Assembly (NCBI GenBank): GCA_036490335.1 | Contig: DASXEB010000004.1 | Coordinates: 1-64,000 of the forward strand | Source of the DNA: Palsa-1392 sp036490335 | Lineage (GTDB): Bacteria > Verrucomicrobiota > Verrucomicrobiia > Chthoniobacterales > UBA10450 | Reading direction: 5' to 3' | Length of the DNA: 64,000 bases | Notes under the pieces: model-generated | Told to the model about the DNA's origin: nothing | What the model saw: only the letters and a program-made list of their open reading frames with translations | Database searches by the model: none | Position numbers and translations under genes: made by a program | Shown: positions 33,812 to 43,466 of the stretch, in pieces | Layout of the letters: the number at the start of each line of letters is the position of its first letter | How positions within the stretch are numbered: the stretch's first letter is position 1

Positions 33812-35781
33812 GCAACTGGATCGTCGCCCATCTTTGGCTGATTCCGGCGATGCCGTTCGCGGCTTCGCTGGCGATTCTTTTTTGCCTAACGAACTCGCGC
33901 CGCGCCGCGGCCGGACTCGCGCTCGCGGGCCAAATCGTTGCGTTCGCTTTTTCGGTCGCGGCGTTTGTCCCGACGCTAACCGCGCCTAACGAACGCGTTT
34001 TTCAAAACTTCACCTGGTTCACGTTCGGCGAACAAACGCTCCAACTCGGCTTCGTTCTCGATCCGCTCGCGGCCGTGATGCTGCTCATGATCACGTTCGT
34101 TAGTCTGTGGATTTTTGTTTTCAGCGTCGGCTACATGGCAAGCGACAAAAATTTCGCGCGCTTCTTCGCTTACCTCTCGTTTTTCAGCGCGGCCATGCTC
34201 GGTGTCGTGATCGCGAACAGCCTGCTGCTGCTTTTTATTTGCTGGGAACTGGTCGGGCTCGCGTCGTATCTGCTCATCGGTTTTTGGATTCACAAACCGA
34301 GCGCGGCCGCCGCGGCGAAAAAAGCGTTCATCACCACGCGCATCGGCGATCTCGGATTTTTTCTCGGGCTGCTCTGGCTTTATCAAAAGAGCGGCACGCT
34401 GCTCTTTTATAATGGCGGCGGCGGTACGCTCGAGAACGCCGGGCTGGCATCGTTAGGCGCGGCCTCAACCGCGATCGCGCTGCTCATTTTCTGCGGCGCG
34501 GTCGGCAAGTCGGGGCAATTCCCGCTCCACGTCTGGTTGCCCGACGCGATGGAAGGTCCGACGCCGGTGAGTGCGCTCATCCACGCGGCCACGATGGTGG
34601 CGGCGGGCGTTTTTTTGGTCGCGCGCGTCTATCCTATCTTTTCGTTAGGCGGATTAAACGGCGTTACGACTTCACTCACGGTCGTGGTGTGGATTGGCGT
34701 AATTACGGCGCTCATTTCCGCGCTGATCGCGCTCGCGCAATGGGACATCAAACGCATCCTCGCCTATTCCACCGTCTCGCAGCTCGGGCTCATGATGGTC
34801 TCGTTAGGCGTGGGCGGTGTCGCGGCGGGCATCATGCATTTGCTCGCGCACGGCTTTTTCAAAGCGCTGCTTTTTCTTGGCTCCGGCTCGGTCATTCATG
34901 GCTGTCACGAAGAACAAGACATCCGCAAAATGGGCGGCCTCCGCGGGCTCATGCCGGCGACTTTTTTCACCTACGCGATCGGAATGATGGCGCTGAGCGG
35001 TGTGCCGCTGTTTTTCGCCGGCGCGTGGACGAAGGAGGAAATTTTGCACGCGACTTCGCTCTGGAGCCTGTCGCGCGTGCCGCATTTTCTCACGCTCGCC
35101 GGAGTCGCGCTGACCGCGCTCTACATGACGCGGCAGATGATTTTTGTTTTCTTTGGAAACCGCCGCGCCGCTGCCGAGCACGCGCACGAAAGTTCCACGG
35201 TCATGACGCTGCCGCTCGTCGTGCTCGCGGTTTGCGTGATTGTTTTGAGCGTCCTGCTGACGCCGGCGTGGCCGTGGCTGCATGATTATTTGTCAGGCGA
35301 GCGGCCGGTCTTCGATTTCGCGCGGTTGATCTCGCCGATGCTCTTCGTCTCGCTCGCGCTGGTCGCTGCCGGCATCGTGCTCGGCGTTCTCATTTACCGT
35401 CGCGCCGGCGAAAGCGATCCGGTGGAAAAAGCCGCGCCGTCACTTTTCCGCTTCCTCGAAAACCGGATGTGGCTCGATGAAATTTATGATTGGACGGTCC
35501 TGGCCTTGGCGCGTTTCGTGGCGCGGCTCTGCGATTTTCTCGATCGCTATTTTTGGGACGGACTCGTTAGGGGAGTTGGGGCGCTCGGCAATTCGTTAGG
35601 CATCTTGACGAAAGGTTTTGACGAACACGCAATCAACGCCGGCGCGAATGACGCTGCGGACGCGGCGCGCGATGTTGGTCGCTTTTTTTCGCATCGGCAC
35701 TCCGGCCAGGTCCAGACTTACCTCGGCGCGCTCGCGGTCGGCGCGCTCGCCTTGTTGCTCATCTACGCATGGCTCATCTGA
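33808..35781 (+). CDS. nuoL: NADH-quinone oxidoreductase subunit L
   Basis: A 657-residue antiporter-like proton-pumping subunit with about 15-16 membrane segments and a long lateral helix near the C-terminus. Motifs include CWELVGLASYLLIGFW, GKSGQFPLHVWLPDAMEGPT, PVSALIHAATMVAAG and DIKRILAYSTVSQLG, with the key Lys and Glu residues present. Seven or more genome-word copies are inside the gene, mostly read as SLG. It overlaps nuoM by 13 bases. Confidence 0.96.
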   Translation: MSNWIVAHLWLIPAMPFAASLAILFCLTNSRRAAAGLALAGQIVAFAFSVAAFVPTLTAPNERVFQNFTWFTFGEQTLQLGFVLDPLAAVMLLMITFVSLWIFVFSVGYMASDKNFARFFAYLSFFSAAMLGVVIANSLLLLFICWELVGLASYLLIGFWIHKPSAAAAAKKAFITTRIGDLGFFLGLLWLYQKSGTLLFYNGGGGTLENAGLASLGAASTAIALLIFCGAVGKSGQFPLHVWLPDAMEGPTPVSALIHAATMVAAGVFLVARVYPIFSLGGLNGVTTSLTVVVWIGVITALISALIALAQWDIKRILAYSTVSQLGLMMVSLGVGGVAAGIMHLLAHGFFKALLFLGSGSVIHGCHEEQDIRKMGGLRGLMPATFFTYAIGMMALSGVPLFFAGAWTKEEILHATSLWSLSRVPHFLTLAGVALTALYMTRQMIFVFFGNRRAAAEHAHESSTVMTLPLVVLAVCVIVLSVLLTPAWPWLHDYLSGERPVFDFARLISPMLFVSLALVAAGIVLGVLIYRRAGESDPVEKAAPSLFRFLENRMWLDEIYDWTVLALARFVARLCDFLDRYFWDGLVRGVGALGNSLGILTKGFDEHAINAGANDAADAARDVGRFFSHRHSGQVQTYLGALAVGALALLLIYAWLI

Positions 35782-37241
35782 TCGCCGGGCTGATTTTTTT
35801 GCCGATTCTCGGCGCGCTTTTCGTCAGCGTCGCGCCGCGGAATTACGCGCGCACCGTCGCGCTCGGCTGCAACCTTCTTACCGCCGCAATCTCGCTGATG
35901 TTGTGGCGGCAATTCGTTCCCGCGCTCGCTGGTTTGCAGATGGTGGAGCGCCATCAATGGATTCCGCCGATCGGCGCCGAATTCTTCGTCGGCGTCGACG
36001 GCCTCAGTTTGCTTTTGATTTTGCTGACCTCGCTCGTTTTCCCCTTCGCGTTTTTCGCGCAGCGAATGGAACGCGGCTTTTACGCGCTCATGCTGCTGAT
36101 GCAGGCCGCGCTCTACGGCACCTTCACTGCGCAAAATTTCATCTTCTGGTTTTTGTTCTACGAGATGAGCCTCGTCCCGACGTTTTTGCTCATCAAAATC
36201 TGGGGCGGCGAAAAGCGCGACCGTGCGGCGACGAAGTTTTTCCTCTACACCTTTCTTGGCAGCGTCGCGATGCTGCTCTCGTTTCTCGGGATTTATCTCG
36301 TTAGGGGGACTTTCGATTTCGGGCAACTGGCGTCGTTAGGCAAAAGCGGCTTGCTCGGCGGCAATCTGCGCTGGTTTGTCTTCGCGGGAATCGTTCTCGG
36401 GCTGGCGGTGAAGGTGCCGCTCTTTCCCTTTCACACCTGGCTGCCCGACGCCTACGAAGCCGCGCCCACCGGCGCCTCGATGGTCATGACCGGCGCGCTC
36501 TCGAAAATGGGCGTCTACGGATTCGTTAGGCTGCTCCTGCCGCTTTTCCCTAACGAACTCAAAATCGTCGGACCGTGGCTGCTCGGTCTCGCGGTTTGCT
36601 CGATTGTTTTCTCGTCGTTCGCGGCCTGGGCGCAGTCGGATTTGAAACGAATGGTCGGCTATCTGTCGATCAATCACCTCGGCTATTGCATGCTCGGGCT
36701 CTTCGCCGTGACGGCGGCGAACGTTATCCCGCCTAACGAATCGCAGGCCGCCTTGAGCGGCGTCTTTTTGCAAATCTTCAATCACGGAATAACTGCGGCC
36801 GCGCTGTTTTATTTTGTCGGCCTGCTCGAACAACGGCGCGGCGCGCGCGGCCTCGGCGATTTCGGCGGCCTGATGCAACGCACGCCGCTGCTCTGTGGCT
36901 GGATGAGCGTGGCGATGTTTTCATCGTTAGGCCTGCCGGGGTTGAACGGCTTCGTGAGCGAGTTCCTGATTTTCAAAGGCTCGTTCGCGCTCGCAGCCGG
37001 TTTCACCGCGGTCGCAGTCATCGGTCTGCTCATCACCGCGGTCGTTTTTCTGCGCGCGATGCAATCACTTTTCAGCGGACCGCTCGACGAAGATTGCCGC
37101 AGCTTTTCGGATCTTCGCCCTAACGAAAAGTGGATCGTCATTCCGGTCACGCTACTCATGTTCGCGATCGGGCTCGCGCCGCAATTCGTCTTCAACATTT
37201 TTAATTCCACCGTCGTGCAGCTGGCGCGCTCGTTAGGCTGA
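35769..37241 (+). CDS. nuoM: NADH-quinone oxidoreductase subunit M, first copy
   Basis: A 490-residue antiporter-like subunit with about 14 membrane segments. Motifs: FYEMSLVPTFLLIKIWGGEK, FPFHTWLPDAYEAAPTGASM, GALSKMGVYGFVRLLLPLFP and DLKRMVGYLSINHLGYCMLG. The gene carries at least seven genome-word copies: PNE/SLG codings, and the last three codons plus stop read TCG TTA GGC TGA. It is followed by an unrelated ORF6N gene and then by a second nuoM. Confidence 0.96.
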   Translation: MAHLIAGLIFLPILGALFVSVAPRNYARTVALGCNLLTAAISLMLWRQFVPALAGLQMVERHQWIPPIGAEFFVGVDGLSLLLILLTSLVFPFAFFAQRMERGFYALMLLMQAALYGTFTAQNFIFWFLFYEMSLVPTFLLIKIWGGEKRDRAATKFFLYTFLGSVAMLLSFLGIYLVRGTFDFGQLASLGKSGLLGGNLRWFVFAGIVLGLAVKVPLFPFHTWLPDAYEAAPTGASMVMTGALSKMGVYGFVRLLLPLFPNELKIVGPWLLGLAVCSIVFSSFAAWAQSDLKRMVGYLSINHLGYCMLGLFAVTAANVIPPNESQAALSGVFLQIFNHGITAAALFYFVGLLEQRRGARGLGDFGGLMQRTPLLCGWMSVAMFSSLGLPGLNGFVSEFLIFKGSFALAAGFTAVAVIGLLITAVVFLRAMQSLFSGPLDEDCRSFSDLRPNEKWIVIPVTLLMFAIGLAPQFVFNIFNSTVVQLARSLG

Positions 37242-37250
37242 GCTGGTATC

Positions 37251-37817
37251 ATGAGCAAACAGCTTCTGCCCGTCGCCACGATCGCGAATACGATTCATTT
37301 GGTTCGCGGCCCAAAAGTGATCCTCGATTACGATCTCGCGGAACTCTACGGGGTGGCGACCAAAGTTTTGAATCAGGCCGTGGGACGAAATCGCGCGCGC
37401 TTTCCGCACGATTTTATGTTCCGACTGAAGGCGGCGGAGGCCGACCGATTTGGCTCGCGATCAAGGTCACAAATTGTGACCTTGAAGCGCGGGGCGAATC
37501 TCAAATACCTGCCGTCCGCCTTTACCGAACAAGGCGTCGCCATGTTGTCGAGCGTGCTGCGGAGCGCGCGCGCGGTGAAGGTGAACATCGTGATCATGCG
37601 CGCGTTTGTGCAGTTGCGCGGCGTGCTCGAAACGAACCGCGAGCTGGCGCAAAAGTTTGGCGAGCTCGAGCGCCGCGTTGGCAAACATGACGAGGAAATC
37701 GGCGCCATCGTCGAGGCGATTCGACGGTTGATGGCGCCGCCCGAAAAAGGAAAACGCGGGATTGGTTTTCATGTGCGCGAAACGCCAGCGCGCTATGGGA
37801 CGCGCAAAAAACGATGA
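37251..37817 (+). CDS. ORF6N-domain protein inside the nuo cluster
   Basis: A 188-residue protein with an N-terminal ORF6N domain (residues about 8-95: IHLVRGPKVILDYDLAELYG, VATKVLNQAVGRNRARFP, then FTEQGVAMLSSVLRS) and a C-terminal helical part (LETNRELAQKFGELERRVGK) followed by a basic tail. ORF6N domains are DNA-binding modules first seen in phage antirepressor-like proteins, and chromosomal copies are often mobile. Here it lies between two nuoM genes; its stop overlaps the second nuoM start by 4 bases, so it is translationally coupled to a respiratory gene. It has no genome-word copy, unlike its neighbours. Its role, if any, in complex I expression is unknown. Confidence 0.85.
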   Translation: MSKQLLPVATIANTIHLVRGPKVILDYDLAELYGVATKVLNQAVGRNRARFPHDFMFRLKAAEADRFGSRSRSQIVTLKRGANLKYLPSAFTEQGVAMLSSVLRSARAVKVNIVIMRAFVQLRGVLETNRELAQKFGELERRVGKHDEEIGAIVEAIRRLMAPPEKGKRGIGFHVRETPARYGTRKKR

Positions 37818-39265
37818 TCGCCTGGACGATTTACGCCACCTTTGCGGGCGCGATTCTGGCGCTGATTTTGCCGCGTTTTTGCGCGCGCTGGATCGCGCTC
37901 GCCGCGGCGGTGGCGGGTTTTGGGATTAGCCTGTCGGCTTTCTTTTCTCGAACGAATTTCGCGCTTTGGAAAACGGTCATTAATCTTCCGTGGGTGCCGT
38001 CGTTAGGCATGAATTACCATCTCGCCGCCGACGGGATCAGCCTAACGATGATCGCGGTCACCGGCCTGACCGCGACCTGTGCGGTGCTTTTTTCCTGGAA
38101 GATCGATTATCGGCCTAACGAATTCTTTTTCTGGCTCCTCCTCGTGGTTGCGGGCTCGTATGGAGTTTTTCTGAGCGCCGATCTGTTTCTCTTTTTCGTT
38201 TTTTACGAGCTCGTGATCGTCCCGAAATATTTCCTGATCGCGATCTGGGGTTCGACGAACAAGGAATATGGCGCGATGAAGCTGACCCTTTATTCCTTTT
38301 TCGGCGGCGCGCTCGTTTTCATCGGAATCCTCGCCGCCTACACCACTGCAGGCACGCTCGATCTGGAGCAGCTCGCGCTGTTTCACTTTAGCCCGCAGTT
38401 ACAACATTGGGTCTTCCCGATTTTGTTTCTCGGCTTTGCGATTCTCGCCGGCATCTGGCCGCTGCACACATGGGCGCCGACCGGTCACGTCGCCGCGCCG
38501 ACGGCCGGCTCGATGTTGCTCGCTGGAATCGTGATGAAGCTCGGCGCTTACGGCGCGCTGCGCGTCGCGATGAATCTTTTCCCGTCGGGCGTCGCAATGT
38601 GGAGTAAATGGATCGCCGTCCTTGCCGTGATTGGGATTGTCTACGCCGCGGCGGTCGCGTTGCGGCAGAACGATCTCAAGTTCGTCATTGGTTATTCGAG
38701 CGTCAGTCACATGGGTTTTGTCCTGCTCGGCCTCGCGACGGCGAACGCGCTCGGCATCTCCGGCGCGGTGCTGCAAATGTTCTCGCACGGAGTGATCGGC
38801 GCGCTTCTTTTCGCGCTGGCCGGCGCAGTCTATTACCGGACGCACACGCGAAATCTCGATGACCTGAGCGGGATGGGTCTGAGTCGCAGGATGCGATTCC
38901 TGGCGATCGCGTTTGTCATCGCTTCGGCCGCGTCGATGGGGATTCCGGGTTTCAGCGGGTTCGCGGCTGAACTCATCATCCTGCTCGGCGTCTGGAAAAC
39001 ATATCCGATGGCGGTTTGGTTTGCCGGCGCCGGCATGGTCCTGGTCGCGGCGTTCACCTTGCGCGCGTTGCGGAAATCATTTTTCGGTCGCGATGATTTT
39101 GTGCCGGCGGTTGGCGAAAAAAACTTGCCTAACGAACACAGCACTCTGGCGGAAAAATGCGGCGCGAGTCTGTTAATTTTTGCGACTTTGGTTGTCGGAC
39201 TGGATCCGGCCTTGTTGCTCGACCGGATCCAGCCGGCGGTCGCGAATCTGCATTTTATCCGATGA
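37814..39265 (+). CDS. nuoM: NADH-quinone oxidoreductase subunit M, second divergent copy
   Basis: A 483-residue antiporter-like subunit with about 14 membrane segments. It is NuoM-like by FYELVIVPKYFLIAIWGSTN, GIWPLHTWAPTGHVAAPTA, GSMLLAGIVMKLGAYGAL and DLKFVIGYSSVSHMGFVLLG. Note HTWAPTGHVAAPTA in place of the usual HTWLPDAHVEAPTA. A second NuoM between M and N is the arrangement I know from so-called 2M complex I, proposed to pump an extra proton. It overlaps nuoN by 4 bases. Confidence 0.92.
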   Translation: MIAWTIYATFAGAILALILPRFCARWIALAAAVAGFGISLSAFFSRTNFALWKTVINLPWVPSLGMNYHLAADGISLTMIAVTGLTATCAVLFSWKIDYRPNEFFFWLLLVVAGSYGVFLSADLFLFFVFYELVIVPKYFLIAIWGSTNKEYGAMKLTLYSFFGGALVFIGILAAYTTAGTLDLEQLALFHFSPQLQHWVFPILFLGFAILAGIWPLHTWAPTGHVAAPTAGSMLLAGIVMKLGAYGALRVAMNLFPSGVAMWSKWIAVLAVIGIVYAAAVALRQNDLKFVIGYSSVSHMGFVLLGLATANALGISGAVLQMFSHGVIGALLFALAGAVYYRTHTRNLDDLSGMGLSRRMRFLAIAFVIASAASMGIPGFSGFAAELIILLGVWKTYPMAVWFAGAGMVLVAAFTLRALRKSFFGRDDFVPAVGEKNLPNEHSTLAEKCGASLLIFATLVVGLDPALLLDRIQPAVANLHFIR

Positions 39266-40734
39266 GTTATCGCGACCTGATTTGGCTGGCGTCGCCGGAG
39301 ATTGTTCTTGCCCTGACCGCCCTGGCGACGCTCGCGCTTGGACTCGCGCGCGGGCGGGTTCGTGGTCTCTGCACCGGCGTGGCAGCCGCCGGTTTGTTTT
39401 TCGCCATGGCGAGCGTTCTGCTCCTGCCCGTGCGCGCGACGCTCTTTCACGGGATGCTCGTTGTCAGCCCACTCAATTCCTTCTTTCAGCTTGTCTGTCT
39501 GCTTCTCGTCCTCGCGACGCTTCTTATTCCCGGGAACGAACGTTCGTTAGGCGATCACGGCGAATATCTCGCCGTCCTGTTGCTTGCCACGATCGGTCTG
39601 CTTTTGCTCATCGGAAGCGAAGAGTTTCTCATGCTTTTCACTGGCCTGGAGCTAACCGGTCTCGCGCTCTACGTCCTGACCGCTTTCAACAAGCGGAGTT
39701 ATAGGTCAGCGGAAGCCGGCTTGAAATATTTTCTGTTCGGCAGCGTCGCGAGCGCCTTCACCCTTTTCGGCATCAGCCTCATCTACGGCATGACCGGAAC
39801 GACCACGCTCGCCGCGGTCGCAACGCGGATTGGCGCGGTCCCGATGCCGTACTTGCTTGCCGCCGGAATGGCCATGACGCTGATCGGCTTCGCGTTTAAA
39901 ATCGCGGCGGCGCCTTTCCATTTTTGGGTGGGCGACACTTATGAGGCGGCGCCGATCCCGAGCGCGGCGTTCATCGCTTCCGGTTCGAAGGTTGCCGCGT
40001 TTGTCGCTCTTGGAAAAATCGTCCTTTTCGGGTTTGCGCCCGCGGCGGGGAGCGCGGCCTGGCACGCTTTTGTCGCGGGCTGGATTCCGATTGTCGCATT
40101 GCTTTCGGCCTTCTCGATTTTGCTCGGCAACCTGCTCGCGCTCGTCCAGACCAATGTCCGCCGCCTCCTCGGTTACTCGGCGGTCGCGCACGGCGGCTAC
40201 ACTTTGCTCGGGTTAATGGCGGCCCGGGAAGGCTTCGCCGCGACGCTCTTTTATACCACGATCTATGCTTTCACCCTCGTCGGAGCCTTCGGCATAGTTG
40301 GACTCGTTAGGCAACGAACCGGCGGAGAGAGCCTGGCGGATTTCGCCGGACTGCGCGCGCGCTCGCCGCTGCTCGCCGGCTGCATGGCGGTGTTCCTTCT
40401 CTCGTTAGGCGGGCTGCCGCCGCTCGCCGGATTTTTCGGCAAGTTCTATCTCTTCAGCGTCGCGATGCGAGCCGCGCCGCAACGCGGACTGACCTGGCTC
40501 GTCGCGCTCGCTCTCTTTGGCAGCCTGATCTCGCTTTATTATTATCTGATTGTTCTCCGAGTGATCTTTGGCGAATCCCCCAATCCCGCGCTGGCTGCAA
40601 ATCAATCCGCGACGCCACTCGCCTCGTTTCCTCTTTTATCAAAAGTTAGCGCCGGCGTTCTCGCTGCCGGCATTCTGCTCATTGGAATTTTCCCGGAATC
40701 CCTCGTCCGGTCGATCATCGCCTCGCTCCGTTAA
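39262..40734 (+). CDS. nuoN: NADH-quinone oxidoreductase subunit N
   Basis: A 490-residue antiporter-like subunit with about 14 membrane segments, last of the membrane arm. Motifs: GLELTGLALYVLTAFNKRSY, AEAGLKYFLFGSVASAFTLF, AAPFHFWVGDTYEAAPIPSA, GSKVAAFVALGKIVLFG and NVRRLLGYSAVAHGGYTLLG. The ATG at 39262 overlaps the nuoM2 stop (ATGA). It ends the plus-strand cluster. nuoE, nuoF and nuoG are not in this window. Confidence 0.95.
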   Translation: MSYRDLIWLASPEIVLALTALATLALGLARGRVRGLCTGVAAAGLFFAMASVLLLPVRATLFHGMLVVSPLNSFFQLVCLLLVLATLLIPGNERSLGDHGEYLAVLLLATIGLLLLIGSEEFLMLFTGLELTGLALYVLTAFNKRSYRSAEAGLKYFLFGSVASAFTLFGISLIYGMTGTTTLAAVATRIGAVPMPYLLAAGMAMTLIGFAFKIAAAPFHFWVGDTYEAAPIPSAAFIASGSKVAAFVALGKIVLFGFAPAAGSAAWHAFVAGWIPIVALLSAFSILLGNLLALVQTNVRRLLGYSAVAHGGYTLLGLMAAREGFAATLFYTTIYAFTLVGAFGIVGLVRQRTGGESLADFAGLRARSPLLAGCMAVFLLSLGGLPPLAGFFGKFYLFSVAMRAAPQRGLTWLVALALFGSLISLYYYLIVLRVIFGESPNPALAANQSATPLASFPLLSKVSAGVLAAGILLIGIFPESLVRSIIASLR

Positions 40735-40791
40735 ATCGCGCCGCGAGATACGAGCTTGACGCCGGCAGGGGCCGCGAAGAAAAATCCCGCC

Positions 40792-41427
40792 ATGAAAACG
40801 AAAATCGCACTTGCAACTATCGCGGCCGTGGCGGGACTCGCGCCCGCCTTTGCCGCTGATCCGACGCCGGGCACCCCCACGACCGGCGCCTCGCCTAACG
40901 AGGCTGACATGATGAAACAGATGATGGAAATGGGCAAACCGGGCGAAAACCAAAAACTGCTCGCGCAGTTTGTCGGCACCTGGAATTACACCGTGAAATA
41001 TTCGATGGCGCCCGGCACGCCGCCGAGCGAGTCGAAAGGCAAAGCGACTTGCAGCATGACAATGGGCGGCCGCTACCTGATGGAAAACGTCAGCGGCAAA
41101 ATGGAAATGCCCGGGCCCGACGGCAAGATGAAAGAGGCCCAGTTCAGAGGCTTGGGAATCGATGCTTACGACAACGCAAAACAGAAGTTCGTCGCTTCCT
41201 GGATTGATAACATGGGCACCGGCATCGTGAATTCCGAAGGAACTTACGACGCGGCGACAAAGACGTTCACCTATAATAGCGAAGAGGAAATGGCTCCCGG
41301 CACCACGACCAAGGTCCGCGAGACGCTCCAGATTACGGACAAGGACCATCACCTCATGCAATGGTTTGAAAACCGCGGCGGCCAGGAAGTGAAGACGATG
41401 GAGATTAGTTACACGCGCGCGAAATAA
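40792..41427 (+). CDS. Exported DUF1579-family protein
   Basis: A 211-residue protein with a signal peptide (KTKIALATIAAVAGLAPAFA). The mature part has a Met-rich linker (ADMMKQMMEMGKPGE) and a DUF1579 beta-barrel: FVGTWNYTVKYSMAPG, GRYLMENVSGKMEMPGPDGK, GLGIDAYDNAKQKFVASWID and the end GGQEVKTMEISY. Family members are secreted or periplasmic lipocalin-like proteins of unknown ligand. The ATG at 40792 follows a GCCGCGAAGAAAAA stretch. Confidence 0.85.
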   Translation: MKTKIALATIAAVAGLAPAFAADPTPGTPTTGASPNEADMMKQMMEMGKPGENQKLLAQFVGTWNYTVKYSMAPGTPPSESKGKATCSMTMGGRYLMENVSGKMEMPGPDGKMKEAQFRGLGIDAYDNAKQKFVASWIDNMGTGIVNSEGTYDAATKTFTYNSEEEMAPGTTTKVRETLQITDKDHHLMQWFENRGGQEVKTMEISYTRAK

Positions 41428-41570
41428 GGCAGTCGCAGAAGGAGGCTGAAGAGTTATACTCGTTAGGCCGATTGTCTTTCGAGTTGGATTTAATCCCGGC
41501 GGCGTCATCGACCGGAACGGAAGAATGCAGTTGCAAACTCCCGGACCGCTTGCTTCACTGCCTGCGGAAA

Positions 41571-43355
41571 ATGCCCGGATCTACCACGCGAGCCCCTGGC
41601 CGGCGACGCTTTTGCCTCGTCCTCGTCAAGCCTGCGCACTACGACGACGACGGCTACGTCATCCAATGGTTTCGTTCCGCGATCCCGTCTAACTCGCTCG
41701 CTGCGCTTTTCGGGCTCGCGCGCGATTGCGCCCAACGCCGCGTGCTGGGCGACGACGTCGATCTCGAGCTGCACGCTTTCGACGAGACGAACACGCGCAT
41801 TCGCCCGCAAAGACTGGCCCGGATGATCGAGCGCGCCCGCGCCGGCATGGTCATGATGGTCGGCGTGCAATCGAATCAATTTCCGCGCGCGCTCGATCTT
41901 GCGCGGCCCTTGCGCGCGCGCGGCCTGCAGGTCGGCATCGGCGGATTTCACGTCTCCGGCACGATGAGCATGCTCGGCGGCGAGGACGCCGATTTGCAGC
42001 GTGCGCGCGAAATGGGTATCTCGCTTTTCGCCGGCGAAGCGGAGGGCCGTTTGGAGCAAGTCTTGCGCGATGCTTTCGCCGGCAAACTACAGCCGCTCTA
42101 TAACTATATGGCTGACCTTCCCGGCATCGAGGGCTCGCCCGTTCCGATCATTCCCGCGAGCCGCGCGTCGCGCACTTTCGCGGGCGTGACCAGTTTCGAT
42201 GCCGGCCGCGGTTGTCCTTTTCAATGCTCCTTTTGCACCATCATCAACGTGCAAGGGCGCAAATCGCGGCGCCGTTCGCCCGAAGACATCGAGCAAATCA
42301 TTCGCGAGAACATGGCCCAGGGCCTGCACAGTTTCTTCATCACGGACGATAACTTTGCCCGGAATCAGGATTGGGAACGGATTCTCGATCGCCTGATTTA
42401 TCTCCGAAATGTCGAGAAGCTGAACCTGACTTTTCTCATCCAGGTCGACACGCTTTGTCACAAAATTCCGAACTTCATCCGCAAATGCGCGGCCGCGGGC
42501 GTGCGGCGCGTTTTCATCGGCCTCGAAAACATCAACCCGGAAAGTCTCGCCGGCGCGAAGAAGCGGCAGAACAAGATCACCGAGTATCGCAAGATGCTGC
42601 TCGCCTGGAAAGAGGCGCAGATCATCACCTACGCCGGTTACATCACCGGCTTCCCTAACGACACCGTCGATTCAATCCGGCACGATATCGAGATCATCAA
42701 AAAAGAGCTGCCGGTCGACTTGTTGGAATTTTTCTTTCTCACGCCGCTGCCCGGCTCCGAGGACCATCAGAAACTGGTGCGCGCCGGCATAAGCATCGAC
42801 GCGGATTTGAATCGTTACGACTTGAATCACGCCACCGCGCCGCACCCGAAGATGTCGCGCGCCGATTGGGAACGCGCCTATCGCACCGCGTGGGAGACGT
42901 ATTACACGATGGACCACATGGAGACGGTCCTGCGCCGTCTCATGGCCAAGGGCGCGAGCGCGAGCAACGCGCTTCTTTTGATCACGTGGTTCATGGGCTC
43001 GATCAATCTCGAGAAAATCCATCCGCTCGAGAGCGGCCTTTTTCGCTTGAAGTTTCGCCGCGATCGACGGCCCGGATTGCCGATTCTGCCGCGCTGGAAA
43101 TTCTACCCGCGCTACCTGCGCGAATCGATGGTTACACTCGTTAGGTGGTTCACCCTTTATTTCAAGTTGCGTCGCATTTACGTGCGCATTAAGCGCGACC
43201 CGCAAAGATTGAGTTACACCGACCTCGCGCTCACGCCAGTGACCGATCACGATTTCGAGACCATGGACATGTTCCATTCCCCGAGCGCGCAATCCTTCGT
43301 CGCGCATGAGCAGCGGCATCATGCGAAGAAAGATGCGGTCGCTGCGGCGGTGTAA
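41571..43355 (+). CDS. B12-binding-type radical SAM protein
   Basis: About 594 residues. Residues about 15-190 form a Rossmann-like cobalamin-binding-type domain (FCLVLVKPAHYDDDGYVIQW, VGIGGFHVSGTMSMLG). Residues about 200-430 are the radical SAM barrel with the cluster motif CPFQCSFC (C-x3-C-x2-C), then FFITDDNFARNQDW, GLENINPESLAGAKKRQN and YAGYITGFPNDT. The C-terminal 150 residues are a basic extension (RLKFRRDRRPGLPILPRW and later) with a hydrophobic stretch that may sit at the membrane. Similar enzymes modify lipids, hopanoids or tetrapyrroles; the substrate is unknown. The ATG at 41571 is preferred; an upstream TTG at 41472 is possible. Confidence 0.85.
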   Translation: MPGSTTRAPGRRRFCLVLVKPAHYDDDGYVIQWFRSAIPSNSLAALFGLARDCAQRRVLGDDVDLELHAFDETNTRIRPQRLARMIERARAGMVMMVGVQSNQFPRALDLARPLRARGLQVGIGGFHVSGTMSMLGGEDADLQRAREMGISLFAGEAEGRLEQVLRDAFAGKLQPLYNYMADLPGIEGSPVPIIPASRASRTFAGVTSFDAGRGCPFQCSFCTIINVQGRKSRRRSPEDIEQIIRENMAQGLHSFFITDDNFARNQDWERILDRLIYLRNVEKLNLTFLIQVDTLCHKIPNFIRKCAAAGVRRVFIGLENINPESLAGAKKRQNKITEYRKMLLAWKEAQIITYAGYITGFPNDTVDSIRHDIEIIKKELPVDLLEFFFLTPLPGSEDHQKLVRAGISIDADLNRYDLNHATAPHPKMSRADWERAYRTAWETYYTMDHMETVLRRLMAKGASASNALLLITWFMGSINLEKIHPLESGLFRLKFRRDRRPGLPILPRWKFYPRYLRESMVTLVRWFTLYFKLRRIYVRIKRDPQRLSYTDLALTPVTDHDFETMDMFHSPSAQSFVAHEQRHHAKKDAVAAAV

Positions 43356-43466
43356 GCGACCGTTTCGGTTTTCACGGCGAATTGCTTTACTCGTTAGGCA
43401 CGATCGTCTTTCACCGCGAGAAAAGTCTGATGACTTCGCCGGCGACAGATTCTATTTTCGGGCCCG

